Source: Halorubrum tebenquichense DSM 14210
Lineage (GTDB): Archaea > Halobacteriota > Halobacteria > Halobacteriales > Haloferacaceae
DNA: 54,434 bases
NCBI RefSeq assembly: GCF_000337415.1
Contig: NZ_AOJD01000024.1
Location: 20,925 to 75,358, forward strand
Reading direction: 5' to 3'
Part shown: positions 9,076-17,394 of the stretch, in pieces
Layout of the letters: each line of letters opens with the position of its first letter
Numbering within the stretch: position 1 is the first letter of the stretch
The notes under the pieces: generated by a model
What the model saw: the letters and a program-made list of their open reading frames with translations, nothing else
What the model was told of the DNA's origin: nothing
Database searches by the model: none
Position numbers and translations under genes: made by a program

Positions 9076-9857
9076 TGCCGGAACTCGACGACTTCTCCGA
9101 CCTCGACGTTTACTGGAGTTCCAGCGAGGAGATGGCCGAAGTCGAGGACGGGTCCGTACAGTCCGTCATCACGTCGCCGCCCTACTGGGATCTGAAAGAC
9201 TACGGGCACGAAGAACAGATCGGTACCGCCGACGAGTCCTACGAGCGCTACCACGACCGTCTAGACCGAGTCTGGAGCGAGTGCTACGATGTCCTCCGCG
9301 AGGACGGAACCATGTGGATCGTCGTGGACACGGTTATGGAGAGAGGCGATCTCAAGCTGTTACCGTATCACATTGCGGAGCGTGCGGAAGATGTCGGGTT
9401 CTTGCTACAAGACATGGTGGTCTGGCACAAGCCGACCGCCATCGCGGGGATGACCGACAGAAACGTCGTCAACAAAAAGGAGTACGTGGTATATCTCTCG
9501 AAGAGCAAAGACCACAAATTCGACGACGAGGATCGAGAGCACGGCCTCGAAGACCCCGCGGTGTCCGAGGGCGAGCGACTCGGCAACCTCTGGAGACACC
9601 CCGTCAAGCGCGGATCCGTCGGTACCAACGTGCTTCATAAAGCCCCCTATCCCGCGTCCCTCACCGACAGGATCGTGAAGGTCTCGACCGACGAGGGCGA
9701 CACCGTTCTCGACCCCTTCCTCGGTAGTGGCACGACCGCGAAGTCCGCCCTTCGGCTCCAGAGAGAGTGTATCGGCTACGAACTCAACGAGGACTTTGAT
9801 GACGTCATTGCTGACCGCCTCTCGGGTCTTACGCAGCAGTCGCTCACCGACTTCTGA
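9075..9857 (+). CDS. beta-class DNA methyltransferase (N4-C or N6-A)
   Basis: This 260-residue site-specific DNA methyltransferase has catalytic motif IV, VITSPPYWDLKDYG, near residues 31-44. The SAM-binding motif DPFLGSGTT lies near residue 215. This order (catalytic first, SAM site last) defines the beta class. SPPY favours N4-cytosine methylation, but N6-adenine cannot be excluded. The tail RECIGYELNEDFDDV is the usual end of motif I/II in this class. I chose ATG 9075 because it overlaps the previous stop by one base; GTG 9072 is an in-frame alternative one codon upstream. It is the only gene of the island with complete methyltransferase motifs. Its target sequence is unknown. It protects the host if the downstream nuclease is a true restriction enzyme. 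Confidence 0.9.
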   Translation: MPELDDFSDLDVYWSSSEEMAEVEDGSVQSVITSPPYWDLKDYGHEEQIGTADESYERYHDRLDRVWSECYDVLREDGTMWIVVDTVMERGDLKLLPYHIAERAEDVGFLLQDMVVWHKPTAIAGMTDRNVVNKKEYVVYLSKSKDHKFDDEDREHGLEDPAVSEGERLGNLWRHPVKRGSVGTNVLHKAPYPASLTDRIVKVSTDEGDTVLDPFLGSGTTAKSALRLQRECIGYELNEDFDDVIADRLSGLTQQSLTDF

Positions 9858-9890
9858 GTCCGCGACCGCTTGGATTCACCGTCGCGTAGA

Positions 9891-9912
9891 TACATAGAGA
9901 ACCACCTATGTA
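9891..9912. promoter_or_regulatory. perfect dyad TACATAG-N8-CTATGTA, candidate operator
   Basis: Two perfect 7-base arms (9891-9897 and 9906-9912) are separated by 8 bases between the methyltransferase stop and the nuclease start. The right arm repeats the CTATGTA found at 8347-8353. It lies just upstream of a TATA-like TTTATACTATATCC at 9927-9940. A regulator bound here could block or recruit the basal factors for the nuclease gene alone. Confidence 0.6.
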
Positions 9913-9926
9913 ACGGCGATTACGGA

Positions 9927-9940
9927 TTTATACTATATCC
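9927..9940 (+). promoter_or_regulatory. TATA-like box of the nuclease gene
   Basis: TTTATACTATATCC lies about 27 bases before the GTG start at 9964, which fits a leaderless mRNA. The nuclease gene therefore has its own promoter, separate from the methyltransferase pair. Confidence 0.55.
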
Positions 9941-9963
9941 GATGATAGGGAGCGAATACCGAT

Positions 9964-10836
9964 GTGTCTGACAGCGACCCTTGGACGGACGTTCTCGGAT
10001 ATACCGATCTGGGAACCGAACGTCGCGAAGTCATCAAAGAAGAAATAAAAGAACTCGTTCAGAACCTTCCACAGGACCATCCGGGGATCTTCGAAGCCCA
10101 CGACGTCTCCGCCCGGGACTACTCCCGGAACCTCGACACGGCGATCCACTCGTTGGACGGCACAATCAAGGCCAAGAGAGGCAAAGACAACGAGGACGTC
10201 GTTCGGGAGGTCTTCCTCGGACCCGGTCAGGAAGCCGGGCTACTCGAGTTCACTGACCAGCGGGGGAGCGAACGGATCGACTTCAAGGGCACGCTCGCCA
10301 CGGGAGACACGTTCGCGATGGACGTGAAGGGTGGCGAAGGACAGTCGATCGGACACCTGCTCGTTCCGTCCAACACCGACGTCCTCTCTCTGTGGAGCGA
10401 GCGCAACTCCCGGAACACGAAGTCCCCCGCGTCTCGACTGAACGAAGTCATCAACCGAGCGGTTCGCTGGAGCCTGAACCAGAGCGAAGACCTCTCCGTG
10501 ATGGTCGTGCGCGACGAGCCCGCGGGGGCGCGGACGGACGAAGGCGAAGTCATTCCCGACGTTGTCGTGTTCCCCGAGGAGTTCCCGACGCCCGAGAACC
10601 CGAATCCCTCGATGCCCGACATCGATGACCTCGAATACGCCAGAATCGTCTTCGAGATACTCACCGGAAACGGAGACCTCAGCGCCGAGGAGACGCGGAA
10701 ACACATCTGGTGGCACGAACTCGAGTACCGGCACGACGAGGGGAAGATCGACAAACGGATCTACAACGACTACGACGACAGCATCACTCTCACTACTCAG
10801 TCCATCGAGTTCGAACGCATCTCGGACGTTTCGTGA
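9964..10836 (+). CDS. putative PD-(D/E)XK restriction-type endonuclease
   Basis: This 290-residue protein follows the DNA methyltransferase and is not a family I can name. It contains a candidate PD-(D/E)XK core: RIDFKG (Asp 106), then FAMDVKGGEGQ with Asp 120, Lys 122 and a following Gly-rich turn. That is the usual D-x(10-20)-(D/E)xK arrangement of restriction nucleases. The N-terminus is helical and charged, and the C-terminal third, rich in aromatic and acidic residues, could recognise DNA. The start is GTG 9964; an ATG at 9962 is out of frame. The gene has its own TATA box and an upstream dyad, unlike the two coupled genes before it. The restriction role is inferred from motif plus position. 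Confidence 0.6.
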   Translation: MSDSDPWTDVLGYTDLGTERREVIKEEIKELVQNLPQDHPGIFEAHDVSARDYSRNLDTAIHSLDGTIKAKRGKDNEDVVREVFLGPGQEAGLLEFTDQRGSERIDFKGTLATGDTFAMDVKGGEGQSIGHLLVPSNTDVLSLWSERNSRNTKSPASRLNEVINRAVRWSLNQSEDLSVMVVRDEPAGARTDEGEVIPDVVVFPEEFPTPENPNPSMPDIDDLEYARIVFEILTGNGDLSAEETRKHIWWHELEYRHDEGKIDKRIYNDYDDSITLTTQSIEFERISDVS

Positions 10837-11011
10837 CGAACGCCAACTGCGTCGAAGTGACGAGCGACGCCGCGTATCGACCCGACCGCTTCGGACGGAT
10901 CGGCGCTGGTCCCGACGGCGGCTCGGGCGAGGTACGTGGATAACTTATTTATCCGACGCCCGTGACGCCAGTAACAAGTCCGTTTGTAGTAGGACAACAA
11001 AAATTGTACAC
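10837..11011 (+). promoter_or_regulatory. promoter region of the first cob gene
   Basis: This gap carries an inverted repeat GGATAA-CTTAT-TTATCC at 10938-10954, which doubles as a TATA-like region. TGTAGTA follows at 10985-10991, and ATTGTACA at 11003-11010 directly abuts the start codon. TGTAGTA followed by ACAA also occurs at 17413 and 37348. The first 90 bases look like unremarkable spacer. Confidence 0.4.
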
Positions 11012-11761
11012 ATGCCACGGGAAACACTACTCCTCGTCGGGCGGAACGAGGTGCGATCGGTCGCGGAGCGGCACGCCGATCGGTTACGGAGCGCCGGTAT
11101 CGCCGACGCGGTCACTACCGCGACGTACGCGGTGGAGCCGGAATCGGAACTCAGAGGGGCGCTATCGGACGTCCGCGGAGACCGCGTCTACGCGGTCCCG
11201 ATGTGCTTCGCGCACACCCACGAGACGCTGAAAGACGTTCCGAGGGCGTTGAACCGGCTCTCCGGCGAGGTGCGGTACTGCGACCCGATCGGGGAGCGCC
11301 GGGCCGTGACCGAGGCGATCCGGAACCGGGCCGAGGCCGCGAGCGACGCCGACGCGCTCGTGCTCGTCGCCCTCGGGAACAGCCGCGACGACCACGCGCG
11401 AACGGCCGCGGCGTCCCACGCGGCCCGCCTCCGGGCCGAGTTCGACGAGGTCCGCACCGCGTACCTCCTCCAGAGCCCGGCCGTCGAGTGCGCGCGGTAC
11501 ACGCTCGACGCCGACCGCGCGGTCGCGTGTCCGCTGTTCGTCGGCGACTGCGAGGCGACCCGAGACCGGATCCCGGAACAACTCGAGTTACATCGCGGCG
11601 GGATCGACTACGCCGACCCGTTCGGCGCGGACGACGTCGTCACCGACGCGATCGCCGCCGCGGTCGAGCGCGCCCGCGAGACTCCGCCGGCCGCCGCGCC
11701 GGGCCCCGACCTCGTCGCCGACGCGGACCCCGTGGCCACGGACGGCAGCGGGCGGGACTGA
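11012..11761 (+). CDS. divergent CbiX-like chelatase family protein
   Basis: This 249-residue protein has the two-half layout of CbiX/SirB cobalt chelatases, which insert Co2+ into sirohydrochlorin. VPMCFAHTHETLKDVP matches the second metal-binding motif, including a His. The first motif, normally LLVGHGSR, reads LLLVGRNEVR, so the key His is missing. In the second half the same position reads VALGNSRDD. It may therefore be a non-catalytic or altered chelatase, or act on another substrate. An intact CbiX occurs at 28202, so this copy need not be the enzyme. The gene is monocistronic with its own promoter and is convergent with cbiE. It is clearly part of the cobalamin cluster by position. Confidence 0.65.
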   Translation: MPRETLLLVGRNEVRSVAERHADRLRSAGIADAVTTATYAVEPESELRGALSDVRGDRVYAVPMCFAHTHETLKDVPRALNRLSGEVRYCDPIGERRAVTEAIRNRAEAASDADALVLVALGNSRDDHARTAAASHAARLRAEFDEVRTAYLLQSPAVECARYTLDADRAVACPLFVGDCEATRDRIPEQLELHRGGIDYADPFGADDVVTDAIAAAVERARETPPAAAPGPDLVADADPVATDGSGRD

Positions 11762-11880
11762 CTCGCTTCGTCTCGTCTTCTCTCCCGAACCCAATCGAAG
11801 CCGGGCGCGAGTCGGCCCGATTCCGCCGGTCGTTTTCCGCCAGTCAGGGTCAACCGATCCGGTTCCATGGGTCCGGTCCC

Positions 11881-12663
11881 CTACCGTCGAACGACCAGCA
11901 CGGACAGGTCGGAGAACGGCGAGTCGCTCGGCTCGTCGCCGCCCGCGTGTCCGGCGAGGTCGCGGAGCGTCGTCCGGGTGATGCGTTCGTCGTCGTGGGT
12001 GAGTCGCTCGCAGACGAGCGCCTCCGCGTCCGGGTCGCCGCCGTGGTCGAGCAGGTCGGCGGCGACGTCGCCGGGCATCCGGTCGAACGGGCGGGGCAAC
12101 ACGAGCAGGTGACGGCTCCCGACGTCGCGGCGGAGCCGGTCGATCTCCTCCGTGAGGTCGCCGCTCTTGTGGAGCGTGACGAACGTCGAATCTTCCACGG
12201 GCGTGCGCGCTCGACTGGCCGCGACCTGGAGCGAAGAGATCCCCGGGACGACGCGCACCTCGGCCGACCCGCCGGTCGCGTCGTCGACCGCGCGCTCGAC
12301 CTTCCCGACGAACTGGTAGCCGGAGTGGTTCGGATCCCCCATCAGGACCGCCGCGCCCCGCTCCCCGCGGGCCACGCGGTCGGCGAACGCGTCGAGCGCG
12401 TCCGCCTCGTCGCGGTACCCGCAGGTCAGGCAGTCGGCGTCGGTGCGATCGCGGACGAACTCGACGACCGTCTCGAACCCGACGACGACGTCCGCCTCTC
12501 GGATCGCACGCTCCACTCTCGGCACGAGGTACTCCGGGTTTCCGGGTCCGATACCGACGGCGTGGACGGTCGCCGTCGACTCGCCCTCCGAGTCGGGCTC
12601 CGGACTGTCCGCGGCGTACGCCGCCGGGTCCGGCCCCTCGTCGAGGTCGTACCCGTCCGTCAC
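11881..12663 (-). CDS. cbiE: cobalt-precorrin-7 (C5)-methyltransferase CbiE
   Basis: CbiE adds the C5 methyl group in the corrin ring pathway using S-adenosylmethionine. The 260-residue protein has the tetrapyrrole methylase core: VGIGPGNPEYLVP near residue 36, MGDPNHSG, and VVPGISSLQVAA. The ending with CERLTHDDERI and FSDLSVLVV is typical of CbiE rather than its paralogues. An acidic 30-residue N-terminal tail precedes the fold. The start is GTG 12661-12663, overlapping the cbiC stop by GTGA, so the two are coupled. It is the last gene of the leftward cobN-cbiC-cbiE operon. CbiT, which completes the C5/C15 step, is encoded separately at 21877. Confidence 0.88.
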   Translation of the reverse strand: MTDGYDLDEGPDPAAYAADSPEPDSEGESTATVHAVGIGPGNPEYLVPRVERAIREADVVVGFETVVEFVRDRTDADCLTCGYRDEADALDAFADRVARGERGAAVLMGDPNHSGYQFVGKVERAVDDATGGSAEVRVVPGISSLQVAASRARTPVEDSTFVTLHKSGDLTEEIDRLRRDVGSRHLLVLPRPFDRMPGDVAADLLDHGGDPDAEALVCERLTHDDERITRTTLRDLAGHAGGDEPSDSPFSDLSVLVVRR

Positions 12664-13436
12664 GGGCCGTCACCCCGGAGCGCTTCGAGCGTCGTCTCGC
12701 CGTTCCGCACGTCGCTGGCGGCGTGGACGAGTTCGTTGGTGAGGCCGGCGGCCACGCCCGACCCGCCGCGTCGGCCGACGTTCGTGACCGCGGCGACGCC
12801 GTGCGCCTCGGCGACCTCGCGTATCCGCTCGCGGCTCTCGGCGGCCTTCACGAACCCGACCGGCGTCGCGACGACGACCGCCGGCCGCGTCCCCTGCTCG
12901 ATACAGTCGGCGAGCGCGAGCGCGGCGGTCGGCGCGTTCCCGACGACGGCTATCGCGCCCTCGTAGACGCCGCGCTCGTCGAGTTCGAGCACGCTCGCCG
13001 CGGTGCGGGTCATCCCGGTCTCCGCGGCGAGTTCCGTGCCGTTCCCGATCGCCTTCCTGACCTCGCAGTCGTGGCCCCGCCCCGTGACCCCCGACTTGAC
13101 CATCGTGATGTCCGTCACGATCGGTCGCTCGTCGAGGACGGCCTCCGCCCCGGCCGCGACCGGGTCGTTCGCGAACCGCAGCAGGTGTGCGAACTCGGGG
13201 TCGCCGGTGGCGTGGACGGCCTTCGCGCGCAGGCGGTCGGTCGGCGTCTCCTGCGGGACGAGCTCGTGGACGCGGTCCATGCTCGTCTCGGCGATGGCCA
13301 TCGCGTCCTCGGTCGTCGCGCCGAGGTCGGCGTACGCCGCGGTCTCCCCGGAGTCGGCCGTCTCACCGTCGTCGGTCGCCTCGCCCCCGTCGGTCGCCTC
13401 GCCCCCGTCGGTCGCCTCGCTCCCGTCAGTCGTCAT
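12660..13436 (-). CDS. cbiC: cobalt-precorrin-8 methylmutase CbiC
   Basis: CbiC moves the methyl group from C11 to C12 to give cobyrinate. The 258-residue protein contains the family signature DITMVKSGVTGRG and the His-bearing HELVPQETPTDR and AVHATGDPEFAHL segments. NVGRRGGSGVAAGLTNELVHA closes the fold. The first 30 residues are a Gly-Asp-Glu-Thr tail made by an 18-base DNA repeat (three units, 13374-13427), probably slippage-generated and not part of the enzyme. It overlaps cobN by 11 bases and cbiE by 4 bases, so the operon is tightly coupled. Confidence 0.9.
   Translation of the reverse strand: MTTDGSEATDGGEATDGGEATDDGETADSGETAAYADLGATTEDAMAIAETSMDRVHELVPQETPTDRLRAKAVHATGDPEFAHLLRFANDPVAAGAEAVLDERPIVTDITMVKSGVTGRGHDCEVRKAIGNGTELAAETGMTRTAASVLELDERGVYEGAIAVVGNAPTAALALADCIEQGTRPAVVVATPVGFVKAAESRERIREVAEAHGVAAVTNVGRRGGSGVAAGLTNELVHAASDVRNGETTLEALRGDGP
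13374..13427. repeat. 18-bp tandem repeat, three units, in cbiC 5' end
   Basis: The unit ggtcgcctcgcccccgtc occurs at 13374 and 13392 exactly, and at 13410 with one change. It encodes a repeated Asp-Gly-Gly-Glu-Ala-Thr tail. It is in frame and does not break cbiC. Confidence 0.85.
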
Positions 13437-16400
13437 CGGCGGTCACCTCCGTCGGGTCGCGCGAGGCGCGCTCCTCGATGTCGCCGTCGACGCTGAGGTT
13501 GCGGTCCCGCAGCTCGCGGACCGTCTCCCCGTCAGCGTCCCAGAGCCCGCGCTCGACGGCTTCGAGGAGGGTGTCCGTGATCGACTCCAGCGCCCACGGG
13601 TTGACGTCGCGCATCCAGTCGGCCCGGTCGTCGTCGAGCGCGTACTTCTCGGCCACGTCGCGCCAGAGCCGGTCGGAGACGACGCCGGTCGTTGCGTCCC
13701 ACCCGAGCGCCACGTCGACCGTCTTCGAGAGGTCGCCGGCCCCCTTGTAGCCGTGCTCCTCCATCGAGTCGAGCCAGTCGGGGTTGAGGACCCGCGCCCG
13801 CATCGCCTTCCGGACCTTCTCCTCGTTCGTGTAGACGTCGACGTTGTCGGGATCGGAGGAGTCGCCCACGTACGACGCCGGCTCCTCGCCGGCGACCTCG
13901 GTGACGGCGGTGATGAACCCGCCGTGGAACGCGTACCAGTCGGAGGAGTCGAACTCGTCCTGTTCCATCGTGTCCTCGATCTTCACCGTCGCCTCGACGT
14001 TGCCGAGCCGACGCTCGAACGCGTCGTGCGCCGCCGAGGCGGTGCCGCGGGAGCCGAGGGCGTAGCCGCCCCACTGGACGTACACGTCCGCCAGGTCCGC
14101 GGCGTCGTCCCAGTTCCCCTCGTCGACGGCCTTGTTCGTCCCCGCGCCGTAGCCGCCGGGGCGCGTCGTGAACACGCGGTGTCTCGCGGCCGCCTCGGGG
14201 TCGTCGTGTCCCTCGGCCGCCAGTTCCTCCGTCTCCTCCTCGACGTGCTTTTTGACGTAGTTCAGCTCGTGCGGCTCGTCGCGGTCGACCACGGCGTCGA
14301 CCGCGTCGTGGATCACGCTCGCGGCCTGCGGGAACGCGTCCCTGAACAGCCCGGACACGCGGGTCGTGGCGTCGACGCGGGGCCGGCCGAGCTCGTCGAG
14401 CGGGATCGGCTCCACGTCGTCGATCCGCCCCGCGTCGGTCCAGACGGGCTCGACGCCCATCGTGGCGAGGACCTGCGCGATCGTCTCGCCGCGGGTCCGG
14501 ACGGTCGGCGTCCCCCACGCGACGACGCCGATCTCCTCGGGGTACTCGCCCTGCTCGTCGCGGTGGCGGGCGAGCGTGTCGGCGGCGATCTCGCTGCCGA
14601 CCTCCCACGCGGCCTTGGCGGGCACCTTCCGCGGGTCGAGGGTGTAGAAGTTCCGGCCGGTCGGGAGCAGGTCGACGCCGCCGCGGGTGGGTGCGCCGGA
14701 GCCGCCCGGCGGGACGTACTCGCCGGCCAGCGCGTCGGCCGTGCGCGGGATCTCCGCCTCGGCACCCCGGACCCGCGGCGCGGCCTCCTCGGCGATGAAC
14801 CGCAGCGCGTCCCGGAGGTCGTCGTGGGCACCGCCGCGGACGCGGGCGTCGCCGAGCGGATCGACGCCGACGATCAGCAGGTTGATCGTCGTCTCGTCGC
14901 CCGCTCCGGCGGCCGATTCCGACTCGGGCACGTCGAAGCCGTGGGCGGCCAGCGCCCGGACGAGCTCTTTGCTCGTCTCGTACACCTCGTCCGCGGCCTC
15001 CCCGTAGGTCATGCCCAGCGTCTCGTCGTACTCGCCCGGCGCGTCGAGCATCCGGTCGTAGTCGACGCCGAGCACGCCGGCGACCGACTCGCGGAGGCTC
15101 GGGCCGCCCGGATTCTCCAGCCGGGTGAGCGCGACCAAGTACTCCACGAGCCGGTCGTCGACCGGGGGCTCGCCCATCGTGTGGAGCCCCAGCCGGATCT
15201 GGGTGTTCTTCACGTCGGTCAGGTACGCGTGGATCCGCTCGACGAGCTCCGCGACGGGGACCTCGTCGCCCTCGACGCCCCCCTCCGCGAGCGTCGATCC
15301 GGCCGCGTCCGGCCCGCGGACGTCGGCTCGCTCGTCGACCTCGCCCGCGACCCCGAGCTCCACGGCGAGGTCGAGGTCGTCGACCGTCTCGCGGATGAGA
15401 TCGCCGAGCCGGGCCCCCTCGTCGGTGCGGACCTCGGTGCCGCCGGCCTCGCGGTAGCGGCGGGCGAGGTCCTCCAGCTCCGCCAGCTCGTCGTAGCTGC
15501 CGGCGCGCCGCATCACCGGCGTCAGGTAGTCCACGACGGCGGCGTACGAGCGGCGCTTCGCCTGCGTCCCCTCGCCCGGGTTGTTGACGATGTACGGGTA
15601 GACGTTCGGGAGGTCGTCGATCAGGCCGTCCGGGGCCGACCCGGAGCCCAGCCCGACCGTCTTGCCCGGCAGCCACTCCAGCGAGCCGTGCGTGCCGAGG
15701 TGGACGACGGCGTCGGCGTCGAACTCGTTGCGGAGCCACCCGTAGAAGGCGACGTAGTCGTGCGGCGGCCACAGGTCGGAGTCGTGGTACACCTTCTCCG
15801 GATCCATCCCGAAGCCGCGCGGGGGTTGGACCGTGACGAGGACGTTCCCGAACTCGACGCCGGGGATCGCGAACGGCCGGTCGGGCGGGTCGCCCCACTC
15901 TTCGAGGACGCCGTCGCGGAACCGGTCGCTCCGCGCGTCGAACCACTCGGCGTACCGCGCCGGCGACACGGTGTCGACGCTGCGGTCGCGCACGTCCCCC
16001 GGCGCGACCCACCGGTCGTCGAGCGTGAGTTGGCTGGTCAAGGCGTCGATGAGCTCTTCCCCGTCGGCGACGGGGGCGGAGTCCATCTCGTCGCCGTCGA
16101 CGCCCGGATCGGGGCCCGTCGCGTCGCCGCCCCGCGAACCGAGGTCGTACCCGCGACCGTCGAGTTCCGCCAACAGGTTGACGGTCGACTCGGGCGAGTC
16201 GAGGCCGAACGCGGTCCCGATCCCGTCGTCGCTCGGCGGGTAGTTGTGTAACACGACCGCGACGTTCTTCTCGTCGTTCGGCGTGTGCCTGAGCGTCGCC
16301 CAGTTGACCGCGAGCCGCGCGGCGTGGTCGACGCGGTCCTCGATCGGGAAGTGCTGCTTGGGCGCGGAGCCGATGCCCGCGGCGTCGTCGGTCCGCTCTT

Positions 16401-17394
16401 TCCCCGAGATCGGGTGCGTGATCACGTTGCCGTCGAACTCGGGGAGCGCGACGGAGAGCGCGAGTTCGAACCCCATCACGCCGGTGTCGCTCGACTCGTA
16501 CCGGGAGCGCGAGCGCATCGTCGTCACCGTCTGTATCACGGGGACGCCGAGGTCGTCGAGGAACACGCCCTCCGCGTTCGCCCCCTCGTCCGCGGCGTCG
16601 CGCCCGCGCTCGCTCATCGACAGCGAGAACATGAACGACGAGAGGACGGCGTCGACGACCGGGTCGCCGCGGTCGTCGGTGAAGTAGTGCTCGGCCGTCC
16701 ACTTCGCGTCCTCTTGCCCCGCCTCGTCGCTGACTGGGTTACAGAACACGGGGAGCGCGTTCGCCCCGAGCGCCTCCAGCCGGCGGACCTGCGCGTCGAC
16801 GTACCGGACGTTCTCGTGGGTCCAATGCGACTCGTAGAACCAGACGCCGACCGTCGGCGCGTCCGGGTCGAACGTCGCGGTCAGTTCCTCGTGGTCCGCG
16901 CCGGGGTGATCGGGGTGGTAGACGCCCTCGGTCGGGAGCTCGATCGGGTCGTCGATCTCGCCCGCGGCCCCGTCTGCGTCGCCCGCGACATCGCCGTCGC
17001 CGTACTCCCGAGCGAGGAACCGGGTCCCGTTCGCGATGTTGACCGCCCCGCCGTGGTCGAGGTACTCGCAGACCGTCGCCCGGTCGGTCGGCGCGACGGT
17101 GGTGTCCTCCGGCGCGAAGGCGTCGCCCGTCGCCTTCACGACGAGCGGCACGCCGGCGTCTCGGAGCTCGTCGACCGCGAACTCGTACGCCGGCATGCTG
17201 TCCTTTCCGCCGTGGAGCCAGAGGACGACCGCGGCCGCGTTCCGGATCTCGTCGACGAACTCCGCCACGTCGCGCTGCTCGTCGAGGTCGCCGTCGGACC
17301 GAACGACGAGGTCGATCCCCGTCAGCCGTTCCGCGGCCGTCTGGACCGCCCCCAGCTCGTTCTCCGTCGCCGTGTAGAGGCCGATTTTTGTCAC
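13426..17394 (-). CDS. cobN: cobaltochelatase large subunit CobN
   Basis: CobN is the porphyrin-binding H-type subunit of the ATP-dependent metal chelatase family (relatives ChlH/BchH). At 1322 residues its length is normal. Recognisable parts are the N-terminal MTKIGLYTATENELG, VVLWLHGGKDSMPAYEF, and VHLGTHGSLEWLPGKTVGL, the conserved HGxLEWLPGK loop. Further conserved pieces are NVYPYIVNNPGEGTQAKRR and TRPGGYGAGTNKAVDEG. In aerobic bacteria it inserts cobalt into hydrogenobyrinate diamide with CobS and CobT. Here those partners are absent, and a ChlI/ChlD-type ATPase is encoded divergently. The start is GTG 17394, only 33 bases from the divergent ATG, so the two promoters must overlap. It is the first gene of cobN-cbiC-cbiE. 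Confidence 0.92.
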   Translation of the reverse strand: MTKIGLYTATENELGAVQTAAERLTGIDLVVRSDGDLDEQRDVAEFVDEIRNAAAVVLWLHGGKDSMPAYEFAVDELRDAGVPLVVKATGDAFAPEDTTVAPTDRATVCEYLDHGGAVNIANGTRFLAREYGDGDVAGDADGAAGEIDDPIELPTEGVYHPDHPGADHEELTATFDPDAPTVGVWFYESHWTHENVRYVDAQVRRLEALGANALPVFCNPVSDEAGQEDAKWTAEHYFTDDRGDPVVDAVLSSFMFSLSMSERGRDAADEGANAEGVFLDDLGVPVIQTVTTMRSRSRYESSDTGVMGFELALSVALPEFDGNVITHPISGKERTDDAAGIGSAPKQHFPIEDRVDHAARLAVNWATLRHTPNDEKNVAVVLHNYPPSDDGIGTAFGLDSPESTVNLLAELDGRGYDLGSRGGDATGPDPGVDGDEMDSAPVADGEELIDALTSQLTLDDRWVAPGDVRDRSVDTVSPARYAEWFDARSDRFRDGVLEEWGDPPDRPFAIPGVEFGNVLVTVQPPRGFGMDPEKVYHDSDLWPPHDYVAFYGWLRNEFDADAVVHLGTHGSLEWLPGKTVGLGSGSAPDGLIDDLPNVYPYIVNNPGEGTQAKRRSYAAVVDYLTPVMRRAGSYDELAELEDLARRYREAGGTEVRTDEGARLGDLIRETVDDLDLAVELGVAGEVDERADVRGPDAAGSTLAEGGVEGDEVPVAELVERIHAYLTDVKNTQIRLGLHTMGEPPVDDRLVEYLVALTRLENPGGPSLRESVAGVLGVDYDRMLDAPGEYDETLGMTYGEAADEVYETSKELVRALAAHGFDVPESESAAGAGDETTINLLIVGVDPLGDARVRGGAHDDLRDALRFIAEEAAPRVRGAEAEIPRTADALAGEYVPPGGSGAPTRGGVDLLPTGRNFYTLDPRKVPAKAAWEVGSEIAADTLARHRDEQGEYPEEIGVVAWGTPTVRTRGETIAQVLATMGVEPVWTDAGRIDDVEPIPLDELGRPRVDATTRVSGLFRDAFPQAASVIHDAVDAVVDRDEPHELNYVKKHVEEETEELAAEGHDDPEAAARHRVFTTRPGGYGAGTNKAVDEGNWDDAADLADVYVQWGGYALGSRGTASAAHDAFERRLGNVEATVKIEDTMEQDEFDSSDWYAFHGGFITAVTEVAGEEPASYVGDSSDPDNVDVYTNEEKVRKAMRARVLNPDWLDSMEEHGYKGAGDLSKTVDVALGWDATTGVVSDRLWRDVAEKYALDDDRADWMRDVNPWALESITDTLLEAVERGLWDADGETVRELRDRNLSVDGDIEERASRDPTEVTADDD

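Noticed and set aside
13003-16251. Very long plus-strand open frame opposite cobN
   Set aside because: In high-GC haloarchaeal DNA the strand opposite a real gene stays open by codon bias. The translation has no domain and cobN is unmistakable.
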